Assembly (NCBI GenBank): GCA_900073065.1
Contig: FJOG01000002.1
Span: 1,244,652-1,308,651, forward strand
From: Phialocephala subalpina
Lineage: Eukaryota > Ascomycota > Leotiomycetes > Helotiales > Mollisiaceae
Length of the DNA stretch: 64,000 nucleotides
Direction of reading: 5' to 3'
Made by a program: the position numbers and the translations under genes. Positions 1 to 12,215 of the stretch are shown piece after piece (positions within the stretch are counted from its first letter, which is position 1; every line of letters begins with the position of its first letter). A model generated the notes under the pieces. That model made no database searches and was not told where the DNA came from. It saw only the letters and a list, made by a program, of their open reading frames with translations.

Positions 1-2449
1 CTCGTTATTTAACATTAAATACAATAACACTTAATCGAATCACAATTAAACCTCTTTTTAATTAACACTAAATTATACTTCAAAATAGCGGACGTATCGA
101 AGAAAAATTTCCCTTACGATGAGAACAAATAAAGAAAGCGATTTAATTCTACGAACGAAGACGATTAAAACGAGGAGATTGTCAACGGATTTATTATACG
201 CCGTCTTAATATCTATAAAAGAAAAGGATACACAAACTACAACCTATAAGAAGCTTTTAAAGAAGATTTCATAGGATAAACAATAGAGATCTTTCGTTTG
301 GCCGATTTTGATCTCATTCGTCGTTTGCGCAACTTCCTGCGCACATATAAATACTAAGTGCTAAGAGATAAAGCGTTGATTACTAAGAACTTTATTCGAG
401 TTATTAACTCAAAGGAATTCCATAAGTAAACTACGCAAAAGATCAACGACTAATTGAGAAATCGCGGTAGCTTTTACTTACGATAGAATTAATCGTTGCC
501 TCTAATTGCTTTAAGTCAACCACTTATATTACAGTAAGCATCTCAATAATAATTAGAACAATAAGCAACCACCAAATAAGACGCAACGAACTCAATTATC
601 AAAGACTTAACTACACTTATTACTATCGAAATATCAACGAGTACGAATATTCAATTTCAAGAGAAATAGTAATAAAATTAAGTACAACTTTAGCAAAGTA
701 GAACAAACAATGTCCTACTAATCGGCAACCCTTTACACGAAGACTCTTACTCGGATTAATAATCGGGCCGATCGAGCTCGACGATTAAATTGATCACAAA
801 TTTGATGAAAGTTTACCCCGAGGACAAAAGATACAGTAGAGAGTTATACGACTTCCTCGATAGTAAGTTATAAGTCTTTTATGATTGCTATAATAAAGTC
901 GGACTACTAGAGAACTAATTCAACAAAGCGTTTTCTATTATATTAAAGAGCCGCGCGAGTATTTACTATTATAACTATATTGTAAAAAGAAATCTCGACT
1001 TCGAATTAATAATAAATATAATTCGAAAACACTTCGAGACTAAAAAGAATCGACAATTGTATATATCGATATAAAGAGAGACTACGTTACTACGAATCGT
1101 TGAGAGTAACCCGTTAAAGACTAAGTTGGAGTGTCTCTAAATACTCTTTAATAAACTCTAAAAGATTCAAATAAACTTATCCGGCGAGTATTAAAAGGAG
1201 TATAACTTCCGAGACCAAGTTATTAGCGTTTACCGCGGAGTTAAAGAGTGCAATTTAGCACTTTATAAGCCTATTACTACGTTCGAGGGTATTTGCGTCG
1301 AACTACGATCGGCAGTCGGCACTGCGATATACTTACGAGAGATACAATAATATAACTTGGATAATATTAGTAAACACTAAGAGAGCGGTAACGACGACGA
1401 CTCGGAGCAACTATAGACTGACCGAACATATGGACGAAGTGGCAAAGACAAAGGAGGACAAGGCAAAGGAGGATAACGAGGTAAAGGAGGCTCTCGCGGT
1501 AAATATCGAAAAAAACGTAAATATTAAAGAAGTTCGGCTTTATATCAAAAGAAGTACTACATTTGTAATAAGCCGGGGTACTTATCAATAAAACACTCGA
1601 TAGAAAAGCGACGTTAAGTTTACGATTGATTTCGATAACGATTTCAATACAAAGTGGACCACGATATTACACTTGCGTATTATTAGAGCTTTTTTGCTTA
1701 ATGTGAAAGTGTAAAGAGTTTGGAAAATGAGAGATAAATAGAGTTAAACTAACTACTTATAAATATGGAAATGGAGGACGAATATAATAATTACGTCACG
1801 GAACTTAAAGAAATTAATAGTACGCAAACTATTACTATCTTCAATGATCAATTTGTCCGCTATGTAATCACGAGAGAAGATATCTTCTATATTCCAACGC
1901 TATCCCAATAATTAGTACTTAGGCCGAATCAATATTTAGCTTTTACGTTCGAGGACCGATACTTATTAAAAGTTTTCCAAGGAATTATACTCGATAACGG
2001 AGCCGCTAGAGTATCAATTGCTAACTAATCACAATTCATAGCTCTACGAAAGATCGACGTTAGCGTACAATTAAATACTATTATAATTAGCGCTCATAAA
2101 ATCAGATTTAGTAAAGGTACTACTATATTTCAAAGAATAATTCGAGTCGATACTCCATTAAAAGTTATCATTTTTCATATTGTCTTTATAAATACGCTTT
2201 TCTTATTCTATATTTAAAACATAAATAAAATAAGTATAAAGCTCGATAATTTAGAGAATGTTTTGATTCAAGGAAATAAAGTCGTTCCGATCGTGCGTAA
2301 ATAGGGCTACTTGTGGATATTACTATATTAATACGAATAAAGTATAGCTTGAAGTCATCTCATTAAAGCTGAATTACGCTAATTATATCGACGTTTTAAT
2401 TATCTATTAATTCGACGACTATTGAGAGTCCTTTAGCGCGCTAATTATA

Positions 2450-5195
2450 AAGTAAACGCTAAGCATATTGAGTACTTCACTAAGTACTGCTACTATTGCC
2501 AAATGCATAGTAAATCTCCGAGAAAATTTAAGTTTACTCTATAAGATGACTACGAATTTAATTACTTAGTTATTATCGACGTTTTATATTTGGACGGTAA
2601 ATTAGTTTTACAAGTAGTAAACTCGTCTACGGTATTTTAAGTAGCCCGATTTCTTAAGGATATGTCTACGAGAGAAGCATAGAATACTCTGCGTATATAC
2701 TGGATTAATATATATTAAGGACTACTTGATTATATTGTACACGACGTTAAGAAGAACTTTTCATTAACAAAGTTCCGATAACACGCTAAATTTATAGTAA
2801 TCGAGATTAAGGAAGTCTCTATTGAAGCCTATAATAGCGTAGGAAAAGTGGAGAGATATTATACTCCGTTACGACGAGCCTACGAGATTATTCGCGACGA
2901 GTTAATTCGTAAATAAATTGAAAAGGATATAATTTTGCAAATGGCAATTAAAGCCGTTAACGATTTAATCGGACCTAATGGACTTGTACTAACTTTATTA
3001 GTCTTTAGGGCCTACTTTAGAATGATTAGTAAAAATGCATTATCACTATCAGTTATTAAGAGAGTTGAGGCAATCCGCGCAACTACTAAGGAAATCCGAC
3101 GCCTCTACGCTAAACGATAAATTGCGGACGCGCTAATTATGAGAAATGGGCCGAATACTACGATTACTCTAGGACTACTAATTATGTCTAACGTACGCGT
3201 CTAGCGCGAGAAGGGAGGATAGAGTAGTCTATACAAACTATTGGATACGAACGATAAGACTTGTACTATCGATATACTCTACGGACCGACAAACTTCCGA
3301 TTAACAATAGTTAAGCCATATTATAAGGACGATAATGAGCAATTAACTTTCGATGATTCGACCCCTCGAGTTTCCCCGTCGAACGGTTTAAATAGGGAAA
3401 GTCTAAACTATGAAGAGTCGATCGAGCAAAATAAGACAATCTAGCGCCATAATCGCGGTAGACTTAAGGGATCACGAAATAAAGTCCAATAGTACTACGC
3501 TGAAAATAAGGACAGCGAGGACTTTAATGACGTATTTACGGTTACTATTAAGGAAAGAGGTATATTATTTATAGTTTTTATAATAAGTAAAGAGAAGTTT
3601 AATATGGAGTTAACTTTGAAGCTACGTCGGGAGAATATAATCACTACTTTCGGACATTTATTTAAAGCTTCTCAAAAGAAGGAGATAAACGGTCTTATTA
3701 TTAGAGGGGTATTTAATTTCACGAAGCTCGATTATATTAAGTATATTAGAGTTCGTATTTTCAATTCGAGACTAGTTAACGAAGTTAAAAGTAAAGCTAC
3801 GAATAATTTATACGAGAAATTAAGACTCGTAATTCAAGGCTATAACGATAAGAGAAAGCAAATGATTTTTATATAATCTCCGATAATCTAACGAGCTAAT
3901 TAGCGAGTTATTACAGTATTAGCGCTTACTTTAGCTTAATTTCCAAGTAAGAAGATCGGATTGTAGTTTCGAGACATTACTTAAACTTATACTCAATTTG
4001 CGATAAACTTCTAACGATTTATATTAGTACGATTACTAAAGGAAATACGTTACTTATATTTACTCGATACTATTATGGTTATCTTAAAGCCATTATATGG
4101 TATTGCGGAAGTCGGAACCCATTGGTAGGCTACGTACTATAAGCACTATAAGGAGAAGCTATTTATAACTATATCGATATACGACTTCTGCTTTTTAATT
4201 ACAATTACGAAAGACGTGTTCGGCGTTATTAGTATGCAAACAAATAATACTCTTATTTTGGTAGACGGATTATTCTTTGCCTTTGAAGAAAACGAGCTTA
4301 AGAAAGCTAAATTTTTGGTTAAATCCAAGGAAGCTTTAATACCGAATACGCTATTAATCTTCAATGGATGTGTTTTGTTTTAGTACGGAAGTACGATCGA
4401 GCTAAAATAAAAAGAGTAAAGCAAAAAGCTTAAATTAGTTAATATTAAATTTGTTAATTTTTAGGCCGATTATAGAGAACAACGCGCTAAAAGAGTATAC
4501 ATTACTACTATTTGCTAATCGGAAGTAGTCTTTAATTTATCCGTTACTACCCAGCATTAAAACCCGACTAAAGACGAAGTCGCTACTCTCAATAAGAAAC
4601 TCAAATAATAAATCGACAATATGAATAGAAGCATTACGTATATCTTTCTCCAATTATTTGTAGTTAAATTATTCGTTTTCGTCGATAGATTATTCGCAAA
4701 CAATAAAGATTTTAGCTCTCAAATTAGATATAGAATTATTTTTGCGAATAAATCGATTCGATTAAACGGTGAAAAATTCGAACTTAAAAGTAACTTTATT
4801 TATTAGAGCTCGATAAAGAGTAAACGCGTAACTAAGAGCGTATTAGCCTTTGAGATATATAGTATAGTAAAAGGAGTAGATATAGCTATTATTATTAGTA
4901 CTACTATTAATATGATCACGGAACAACTTGGATTTCCCACTATTCTTATTATCGTATGCACCGACTTTTATTCTTTGTACGAGTACTTAGTCAAGTTAAG
5001 CACTACTAAGGAGAAGCGTCTAATGATCGATATTATAGCTTTACGTCAATCGTATAAGCGTAAAGAGTTATAGGAGATTCGATAGATTAATAGGCAAAAT
5101 AATATGGCCGATGCTATAACGAAGTCAATACTTAATAAAGCTCTAGAGAAGTTCCTAGATACTAATTGCCTTACGGTGAGAATGGAAAGATAAGT
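2450..5195 (+). pseudogene. Copia pol remnant: integrase, reverse transcriptase, RNase H
   Basis: The integrase zinc motif is visible near 2480-2540 (CYYCQMHSKSPRKFKFTL). The integrase core follows, with VIID, VHDVKKNF and an E in VSIEAYNSVGKVE as DDE-type landmarks. RT is seen at 3604-3876 (SRLVNEVKSKATNNLYEKLR) and around 4208-4350, where the catalytic TDD-type motif reads QTNNT (4237-4251): both Asp codons have become Asn, as G-to-A RIP would do. The RNase H end is at 5085-5195 (NRQNNMADAITKSILNKALE). Stops interrupt all segments, so no functional polyprotein is possible. Confidence 0.85.
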
Positions 5196-5285
5196 CAAGA
5201 GAGGAAAGGACAATGGAGTAGTGGAGTAAAGCGGAGAGAAGTGGAGAGAGAGACAAAGAAAAGTGAAAAAGTGATTTACGCGTTG

Positions 5286-5692
5286 TGTTTTAGAGTTATA
5301 GTTGCTTGACCGATAAGGCCAGAAATAGGGGATTTCCCCCTCTTTTGGCTTAATATTTTAAGTAATTACTAGAATGTTAGCGAGTCTTACGTATTAACGG
5401 TATACGGTAAAAGTAGAGGATAATTGCATTTATTTCTCTGGAAAACTGGCCTTAGTCTTTACTATAAAGAAAGAAGTATCAATGTGGGTATAAGAGTAAG
5501 CACGTGATCACGTGCGACGCTAGGCTGCACTAGGACTAGCGTGGGAACGCGCAAAGTTAGAGGATATAACTCTCCAACTTTGCGCTCTTACTTTTGATCA
5601 TTTACAACTCAACGGAATACAATAGCATAGTCTTATTGTATTACGTTTCTGATTTACTCACATGTGACTAAGTATCCCTGGTGATACCAACA
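5286..5692 (+). repeat. Probable 3' LTR of the Copia element
   Basis: The segment begins TGTT and ends AACA, a 4-bp terminal inverted repeat typical of LTRs. It lies directly after a purine-rich tract (about 5195-5275, a candidate polypurine tract) and the end of RNase H. It contains a perfect 16-bp palindrome at 5500-5515 (GCACGTGATCACGTGC) and a hairpin with 10-bp arms at 5549-5558 and 5576-5585. Boundaries are inferred from the inverted ends only, because the matching 5' LTR is not in the window. Confidence 0.55.
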
Positions 5693-6242
5693 GAATTTAT
5701 TAGTAATCTTCGAGAAATCAAAGTTATAGCTTCGAATCGAGTCTTTAAATAGCTTTATTAAAACATTTAAACTTTAAAATATATTATAATTATCCCGATA
5801 TAATACTAAAGAAATCCCCTAGTAATATTGGGATAATTAGTATAATAGGGCGGTATATTATATAATTTGGTTAAAAGTATTAAAAGATTTAATATTTAAT
5901 ATTCTTAATTCTTTAAGTAATTTATATTTCAATATTTGGTAACCTATAATTAAATACTCGTTTATTGCCCTTTTATAATATTAATCAAATAAAAAAATTA
6001 AATTAAAAAATTTTTATTCGAAAAAAGAAATATTAATTTATATTTTGAAAAAAAAGTTTATAAAGTTTAATATTTAATAAGTTTTTTTATCGAATATAAA
6101 TATATTCTAATATAAAAAAAACTTATAATATTCGAGTAATAATATTAATATTATATTATATTTATATTAATAAAAAAAATTTAATTATTAAATCTTTTTT
6201 ATAAATACTTTAAAAACCCTTTACTAAATATTATTCTGCGAT
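5693..6242. other. Very AT-rich non-coding tract
   Basis: Almost entirely A and T with long A or T runs, and no reading frame of note. It is probably RIP-degraded repeat DNA between two LTR-like segments. Origin cannot be told from the sequence alone. Confidence 0.6.
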
Positions 6243-6465
6243 TGTCACGTGTAGGATTGGGTGTCCTACTGGCGCAGCCTCCATAACCTACGTAGAGCTC
6301 GCGTAAGCTTACGCGTAGCGTAGGAGGTCTTACGAGGGCTATGCGGTTGTTATTCTTAGGCTGTTATTCTGTATATAGGGGCTCTCTGAATCTCTGGCAG
6401 AAAGACAGAGATTAGTCTAGTACCAATCTGACCTATTGTTGCCTCCTTCTATTCTACACCTCACA
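6243..6465. repeat. Possible second LTR or LTR-like segment running into the assembly gap
   Basis: Base composition jumps back to balanced at 6243. The block starts TGTCACGTG, has a TATATAGGGG stretch at about 6373 that could be a TATA box, and reads CTCACA just before the Ns. It holds a perfect 16-bp palindrome at 6300-6315 (CGCGTAAGCTTACGCG). TG...CA ends fit an LTR. It shows none of the RIP bias of its neighbour, so it may be a younger insertion that the assembler could not close. Confidence 0.35.
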
Positions 6466-6769
6466 NNNNNNNNNNNNNNNNNNNNNNNNNNNNNNNNNNN
6501 NNNNNNNNNNNNNNNNNNNNNNNNNNNNNNNNNNNNNNNNNNNNNNNNNNNNNNNNNNNNNNNNNNNNNNNNNNNNNNNNNNNNNNNNNNNNNNNNNNNN
6601 NNNNNNNNNNNNNNNNNNNNNNNNNNNNNNNNNNNNNNNNNNNNNNNNNNNNNNNNNNNNNNNNNNNNNNNNNNNNNNNNNNNNNNNNNNNNNNNNNNNN
6701 NNNNNNNNNNNNNNNNNNNNNNNNNNNNNNNNNNNNNNNNNNNNNNNNNNNNNNNNNNNNNNNNNNNNN
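6466..6769. other. Assembly gap (304 Ns)
   Basis: A run of N. It sits between an LTR-like sequence and AT-rich DNA (6770-6890), so it most likely hides repeat sequence. No coding call can be made across it. Confidence 0.99.
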
Positions 6770-6949
6770 GCGATATAAAATATATAAGTTATTAATTTAA
6801 TAACTCTTTTTTTTTCTTTTCGAAAAGAGTAATTATACTAAAGGAAATATTATTATACTAGACAAACGAAGCTTCTAAATACTATAGATCGGCCGCTGCA
6901 TTGGTAAAGCTTCCCAATCATCTCAAAACCAAGGTCCAAATCCGATGCA

Positions 6950-9116
6950 TTACTTCCAAAACAATTTCTTCAACTTCCTCTCCTTCTCGTCCTGGAGGAA
7001 CTCGTCGAAATGAATCGCCTCATGGTCAATTGCTTTGCCTTGGTAGATCTCGGGTGGGAGGAAAGCGCATTTGTCGACATCTCCAGCAGCAAGAAACCTA
7101 CAAGCATGCATATGGAGTAGGATTGAGACCTTCTGATTCCCACGTTCGGTCAAACGCCATTCCTTTGACGGACTCTCCTCTACACAACTATCAGCATCTG
7201 CGAGTCAATTTTGGATTATTGGACATTGAGAGCGTACCGTCAAGGAAAAAGTCTTGATCCTCCGCTCGACCCTCGAAATCCACTTCCGTGTTGAGCCAAC
7301 CCGAGGTGTCAAGCCAGAAAATCGCTTTGTCGCCCTCCTTCTGAAGCCGATTGACGACCGAATGCGTTGCTGCTTCAAGCTGGCCTCGAAATGGTCTCAT
7401 AATGAAGATTGGGATACCAGCTGCGGTATTGCGAGCAGCGTAGGTGTAACCTAAGGACCAAGGCCTTGAAATCAGTATACCTTTTCCATGAGAGGACGAT
7501 GTCTCAAGATCGTTTGGAATGCAAAGGAGTAGCTCTACATCTCAGGAATCGAAGAGCAAGAAGGAACAGGGAGCAAGATGTCGACTTACGAGATGCATCC
7601 ATACCCGTGCTTGAATATTTTGGATATGCGAGACTCCTGATTGCCTTGATCATCGATATATACGTTTCTTCAAACACGACACTCAACTCCCATAATGACT
7701 TATCATATTCTTGACAATGAGATTGGAATGATTCCCAGTCAGAGTTACCAATGTTCATTACCTGCGACTCGGATAAGCTCGGATCCATCCACATAAGTGT
7801 GCCTGGGACACATACCATAACATCTGGAGTATATTCTTGGAAGAGCCAAGTATGGGCATACTGCTCTGAACCGGCTGGGCCACTATGCATGAAGTGATGT
7901 CAGTTCTAAGTTGCTCGAGTTATGTGCACCACCAACCTTTGGAAGAAGACGTCTGCAAGACCAGAAGGATTCCCTCGACCGCCTATGCAGTCTCGAACCA
8001 GACACATTCCGTCCATTCCGATGGAAACATGGTCTGCCCCGAACATCTCTCCCAGGAGATACTCCCAACCCATGACACCACCAAGGATGGCCTGCGCTGT
8101 ACCCGTGTTATTGCGTCTATCTCTCCCAGCCATTGATCCAGGCGAATCGGTGACGATCTCCAGCATTTTCTTTGGCGTCGAGCCTGATGATACTGGTTGG
8201 AATCCGTCTTGGCTCGCCATCAATCTTTCATTTTGATAATCTGGACTCCCTTCGTATGGTAGCATTTGACCGTCTTCTTCAATCCACAGTCCTTCGACTT
8301 GCAATGTTTCAGTGGCATTGTCTCCCATCATCGGGGCAATTATGCGAATCTCGTGACGAGAAGTTTTGTCAAGATTGCCTCTGCGGATTGTGACAATTGA
8401 AGTCGCGTTGGGAAGCACAATATATTCGTCATCGTCGACCCTGGCCAGCAGAGATATCGGAGCCGCGTTCGAAGAGTTCGCTAGTGGAAGAAAGGAGAAT
8501 GTCGAGGATGGCTTTGCAGGTCTTTTGGCTGGCGTCTGGAACTCTAGCTCTCGATTGTGGAGGGAGAGAAGTACAGTCGCGCTACCGTTCACTGCGAAGT
8601 CAAAATACACCCCTGATTTCCTGGTCAGCAGAATGACTAGGCCTGAGAGATCTCTTGAAGACCTGGAAATGACCCGTCCTTATGCTCCCCATCCGAAGTC
8701 GAGAGCCAGCGACCAACATACTACACCTAGCGTTAGCAGTTGACGCGTCGTTCACCCTCAGAAATACCTACCCGGATGTAGGGATGTGTCGCGTCTATGA
8801 ACTGCAAGCCGTCGAACTTGACTTCCGGGTTGAGCATCTCTGCACTGGCCGGGAGGTTGGGCAGATAAGTTCCTCCGCTTAATGACCACCAGATCCCCGC
8901 AAGCAGGAAGACTGCCAGCCACAGTGGCCGATTCCAACGGCGTAAAGACGTCTTGAAAGTGCTGCATAGTAGTTCTTTGTAGGAGATTTGTGGAGCGTCG
9001 CTCCGAATTGTCGCGTACTCTCCCAAAAGGACTTCAGACCATGGTGTTGATGAGTCGACAATTTCTGGCGTCAGTGGTGGGTGTTCTGGCGTTGAGTAAG
9101 GGGACGTGTACCGCAT
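6950..9116 (-). CDS. Type II membrane SGNH/GDSL-esterase-like protein (604 aa, six exons)
   Basis: Exons 9116-8772, 8720-8663, 8612-7937, 7882-7590, 7450-7238 and 7179-6950 join in phase; introns are 50-139 nt with GT-AG ends (intron 3 has a weak GTTGGT donor). Residues 63-80 (PLWLAVFLLAGIWWSLSG) are one membrane span after a short cytosolic tail, so the rest should face the lumen or outside. A beta-rich region follows (about 100-245; VGRW near 117 and many aromatic/acidic residues), then a part resembling SGNH hydrolases: EIVTDSPGSMAGR around 286-298 sits where block I with the catalytic Ser would be, and the last two exons give a HMHACRFL helix region. The N-terminal part recalls the jelly-roll of CE2-type carbohydrate esterases. 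Substrate is unknown; the enzyme class is an inference from layout and motifs, while the gene model itself is well supported. It shares its upstream region with the divergent gene at 9590. Confidence 0.8.
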
Positions 9117-9589
9117 GGCTTTGGCTTATTTGCTGTTAAGGTAATTGAATACCTAGAGAATGCAGTAAGCTTATTGAGTAGTACTCAAAGAGTTGGTTGC
9201 TGGTTGAATGCATTTGATTTTCGCGATTCTCGAGGTTGGTGATGCTTTCTTTAGGTTGTGAAGATGGTTTTGGCAAGTGCGGTCCAAATCCACCCGCCAT
9301 TTCAATGTGGAGTGACGGCAACATCAGCACCTTCACTGCTATCAAAAGCTCACGAGCTATTTCAGATCTCTCTCTTCTCCAAGCGTCAACTCTGGACAAA
9401 GGGAGAGAGACGAATAATGCGAAGATGGAGTGCAGTATGACATGGCACGTGATCGATGTTGCTTCTAGATTTGGCGGCGTTCATAGCTCTTTCTTCATGC
9501 AGGTTGAGTGACTTGACTTTGGCATTTGCATGGTGTCTGTCCTTATTTAGTCTTAATTGGACGGGCCAATAGCCAGGCTTCAGATCAGA
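9117..9589. promoter_or_regulatory. Shared divergent promoter region
   Basis: This 473-bp stretch separates two head-to-head genes, both coding for single-span type II membrane proteins. It must hold both promoters. A CACGTG core occurs at about 9445. No other site could be assigned. Confidence 0.5.
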
Positions 9590-11280
9590 ATGGCGTGGCT
9601 TAATTTGAGGCGGCTCTTCTTTCCAGTCGTTGCATTGTACTTATGCTGCATCGCGCTGTCAAGGACATTTCAGAAACGTTCTATCCCACGCCGCCCAGGC
9701 TTCAGGAAATCCCAGGAGCCTCTACGCATACCGATCACCCATCCGTTTCTCAACGCCTCGAATCACCTAGACCTACACCGAGAAGCTCTACCCCATCAGT
9801 CGAAGCTCGACGAAGCGTCATCAGATTCACATACTCAGACATCTGCAAAAGTGAAGACCGTCCTTCCGACTGCTATTCTTGACCTCACAACATGTCCTCG
9901 CGCTGCCAATCGTTTCACTGGCCACATTCGACTTCCAAATCTTCTACATAACATCTCGATGTCCCCAGCTTCAGCGATATTCGAAGATCAACGCACATTC
10001 TGGAACCCTACCATATTCGCGCTCCCATATTGGGCCCAAAATCAATACATTATTGTGAATATGGTTGCTCCTAATGGCGAAGCTTATCGACGGAACGTTA
10101 TCTGCGAGGCCAACATCTGCCACCCAAAATCTTTGAAGTCCACTACCTCAAAGGAAAAGTATTGCACAGATGATGATCTGCGGATACTTGGACCAAGTGG
10201 CGGGCTTCGTTGTGTAACTCCGTCGATGGAAGTCAATGTGCCGCCAACTCCAGCAGAGAAGTGCTTAGGTATGGAACAAATCCTCGCAGATATACCTGGC
10301 TTCCACGACCCGAAGTTACTCTACTCTGGCAGAGGAGAACCAATCTTGATGGTTGTATCACAGTGAGTCATGATGTGTATTCTGCATCGTGGCACTTCTG
10401 ATGACTTGGGCTTAGATCAAGATATGCTTGCATCGGCCTCTGGGCTATCGATCTTCGCGCCGTCTATCCTGCCATCGAGGAAACATTTTCTTCATCTCCT
10501 AGACGCCTAGGACCAGGTCCTCTCATGTCCTTCCCGACCTTGACGGAATTGACGCGAAATCCGCCTTCGACCCGCCGATCGTATGAAAAGAACTGGGTCA
10601 TGTTTTCCTCATCGCCATCAACAACCTATATACAGTACGATTTGAACTCCACTACCCGCACCTTTGCACAGCTTATTGGTGGTGGATTTACAACACTCAA
10701 CATGACCGATCCTTTGGAAAGGCCTTGCCTTGCTGAGCCAACCCCCGAAGAGCTTGCAAATGGACATAATATGGCAGGCGCATCCTGGCATCAGGCCACT
10801 CCTTCTCTGAAGCTCATTCTCTGCGAAAGAATTAATCAAACTTGCGTCCGTGGAAACCCCGAAACGGTATTCTTTGCAGTAATTCAACGAAAGCATGTGA
10901 ACGGGTTTGGCTTGCCTGTGCGTTATGAGAGATATTTCGTGGTCTGGTCTGCGATTGTGCCATTCAACATGCTCGCAATCAACCGACACCCCATTCTCTT
11001 TGCGAACGAGACGAATCGAGGCTGGACAAACGAGGAAATCTGGGACGATTTGCCTGAAGATCTAGCAGCAGGCAAAGGTGAATGGGGACGATTTACGTAC
11101 ACAACGACTATTGCCTACGCATGGGGAAGAGAGGAAAGCGATATCAGAGAGAAAGGTGTGGGTTACGTTGATGACGAAGTAATCCTGAGTGTTGGTATTG
11201 ACGATAATGGTGGCTTGTATGGGAAGGCGAAGGTCGCAGAATTATTGCAATGTCTGAGGATATGCCCAGGACGAATGTAG
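9590..11280 (+). CDS. Type II membrane protein of unknown function (545 aa)
   Basis: Two exons, 9590-10362 and 10416-11280, joined by a GTGAGT...TTAG intron of 53 nt. The start is the first ATG in frame (MAWLNLRRLFF); residues about 8-24 form a signal anchor. The lumenal part has several Cys, a run reading WAQNQYIIVNMVAPNGEAYR, and near the C-terminus VGYVDDEVILSVGIDDNGG. Repeated short beta-type blocks with Asp pairs recall five-bladed-propeller glycosidases or phosphorylases, but I do not recognise the family and assign no activity. The divergent arrangement with the SGNH-like membrane gene suggests the two may act in the same secretory or cell-wall glycan step; this is inference. Confidence 0.8.
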
Positions 11281-12215
11281 GTATTTTCATTTTGCTAGAA
11301 CGTTTCAATGCTGCTCATCTTCTTGCTCCCCGGTTGTGTGGATCTTCCACACGTCGCTTGGACTCGCTACCTTGGACTCATTCAAGCCTTGCCCAAGGCG
11401 GGCATTGCAGAAGCGGCCATCTGCTCGCTTAGGTGTAGATGCGCAACAAAAGACTTTCTCAAAAGTGGGTGAAGATATTTGGCGAGCAGAAGTGCGAGAA
11501 TGTTCTGGGGTCCTGACCTCGCTTGACAAAATGGTGGCGGATCGGCCCCTTGTCAAATCAGAGCGAGGGGCTATTCTGGCTGGTAATTGTCGAGATTCAG
11601 TAATGGTCTAAGACCGAATAGATCTTTCTTTGACTTGAATGTTATCGATGCGATACCCATCAGCGGGGGACATTGTCAGATCCATCAACAGTAAAGGTCA
11701 GAGGTGAAAGTGACATCTTCGATACGAGTTCATTCTTCCCCTAATGTTGCTTCGCTATACTGGATCAGTTTGTGGCCCCGTTGAATATCAATGTATTGTT
11801 CAGGCCTCACCTTCAAGGATGAGGTCTTTTGCGGCAGTCGTAAGATACTTCCTTTCTCGGCTCCGAGTAAGGCTATTGCCTGCAGGAATCAACATCTTCT
11901 CCTCGCCTGATTAGTGCTTCGCTCTTGCCTTGCATTGATTTCAACTTTCGGAAGCTTCTCATCCTTTGTACCTTCCAACCTTCAAGCCTACATGCTCAAT
12001 TCTTCCCGCCTTCCTCGTACAACGAAACCCCAGAATTGTTTCACGGTATCTTCAAAGTGCTTCTACCATCGACAGACAACATTTTGCACATCAAATTATC
12101 AAGACATAACTAACTCCATCGTCATTATCGGCTACTCACATTCATCGTCTCCTCACTCCCAAAGGTCCGTATACGAGAGGACATTGTGAACTCCGGATCA
12201 ACGACTCCCGAAATA
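11281..12215. other. Intergenic region
   Basis: About 0.9 kb between two plus-strand genes. Reading frames on both strands lack ATG starts and family features. The last 300 bases should hold the promoter and 5' UTR of the next gene. Nothing else supported. Confidence 0.5.

Larger units (their letters stand above)
1..5692 (+). mobile_element. RIP-degraded Ty1/Copia LTR retrotransposon, 5' end outside window
   Basis: Domain order on the plus strand is that of Ty1/Copia: a gag zinc knuckle remnant (about 1555-1610, CNKPGY followed by a His), a protease-like stretch near 1990 (LDNGAA, where a D-S/T-G site is expected), integrase (2450-2920), reverse transcriptase (3600-4360) and RNase H (4620-5195). 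Every domain is crossed by stops. The base pattern is striking: TpA is very common, CpA and TpG are scarce, CpG remains, and many stops sit where Copia proteins have Gln or Trp. This is the signature of RIP. No intact reading frame remains and the element should be dead. The 5' LTR is not in the window, so the element starts at or before base 1. Confidence 0.88.

Noticed and set aside
11336..11611. Plus-strand frame of 91 codons after the 9590 gene
   Set aside because: No early ATG, no domain, and it overlaps equally long frames on the other strand.
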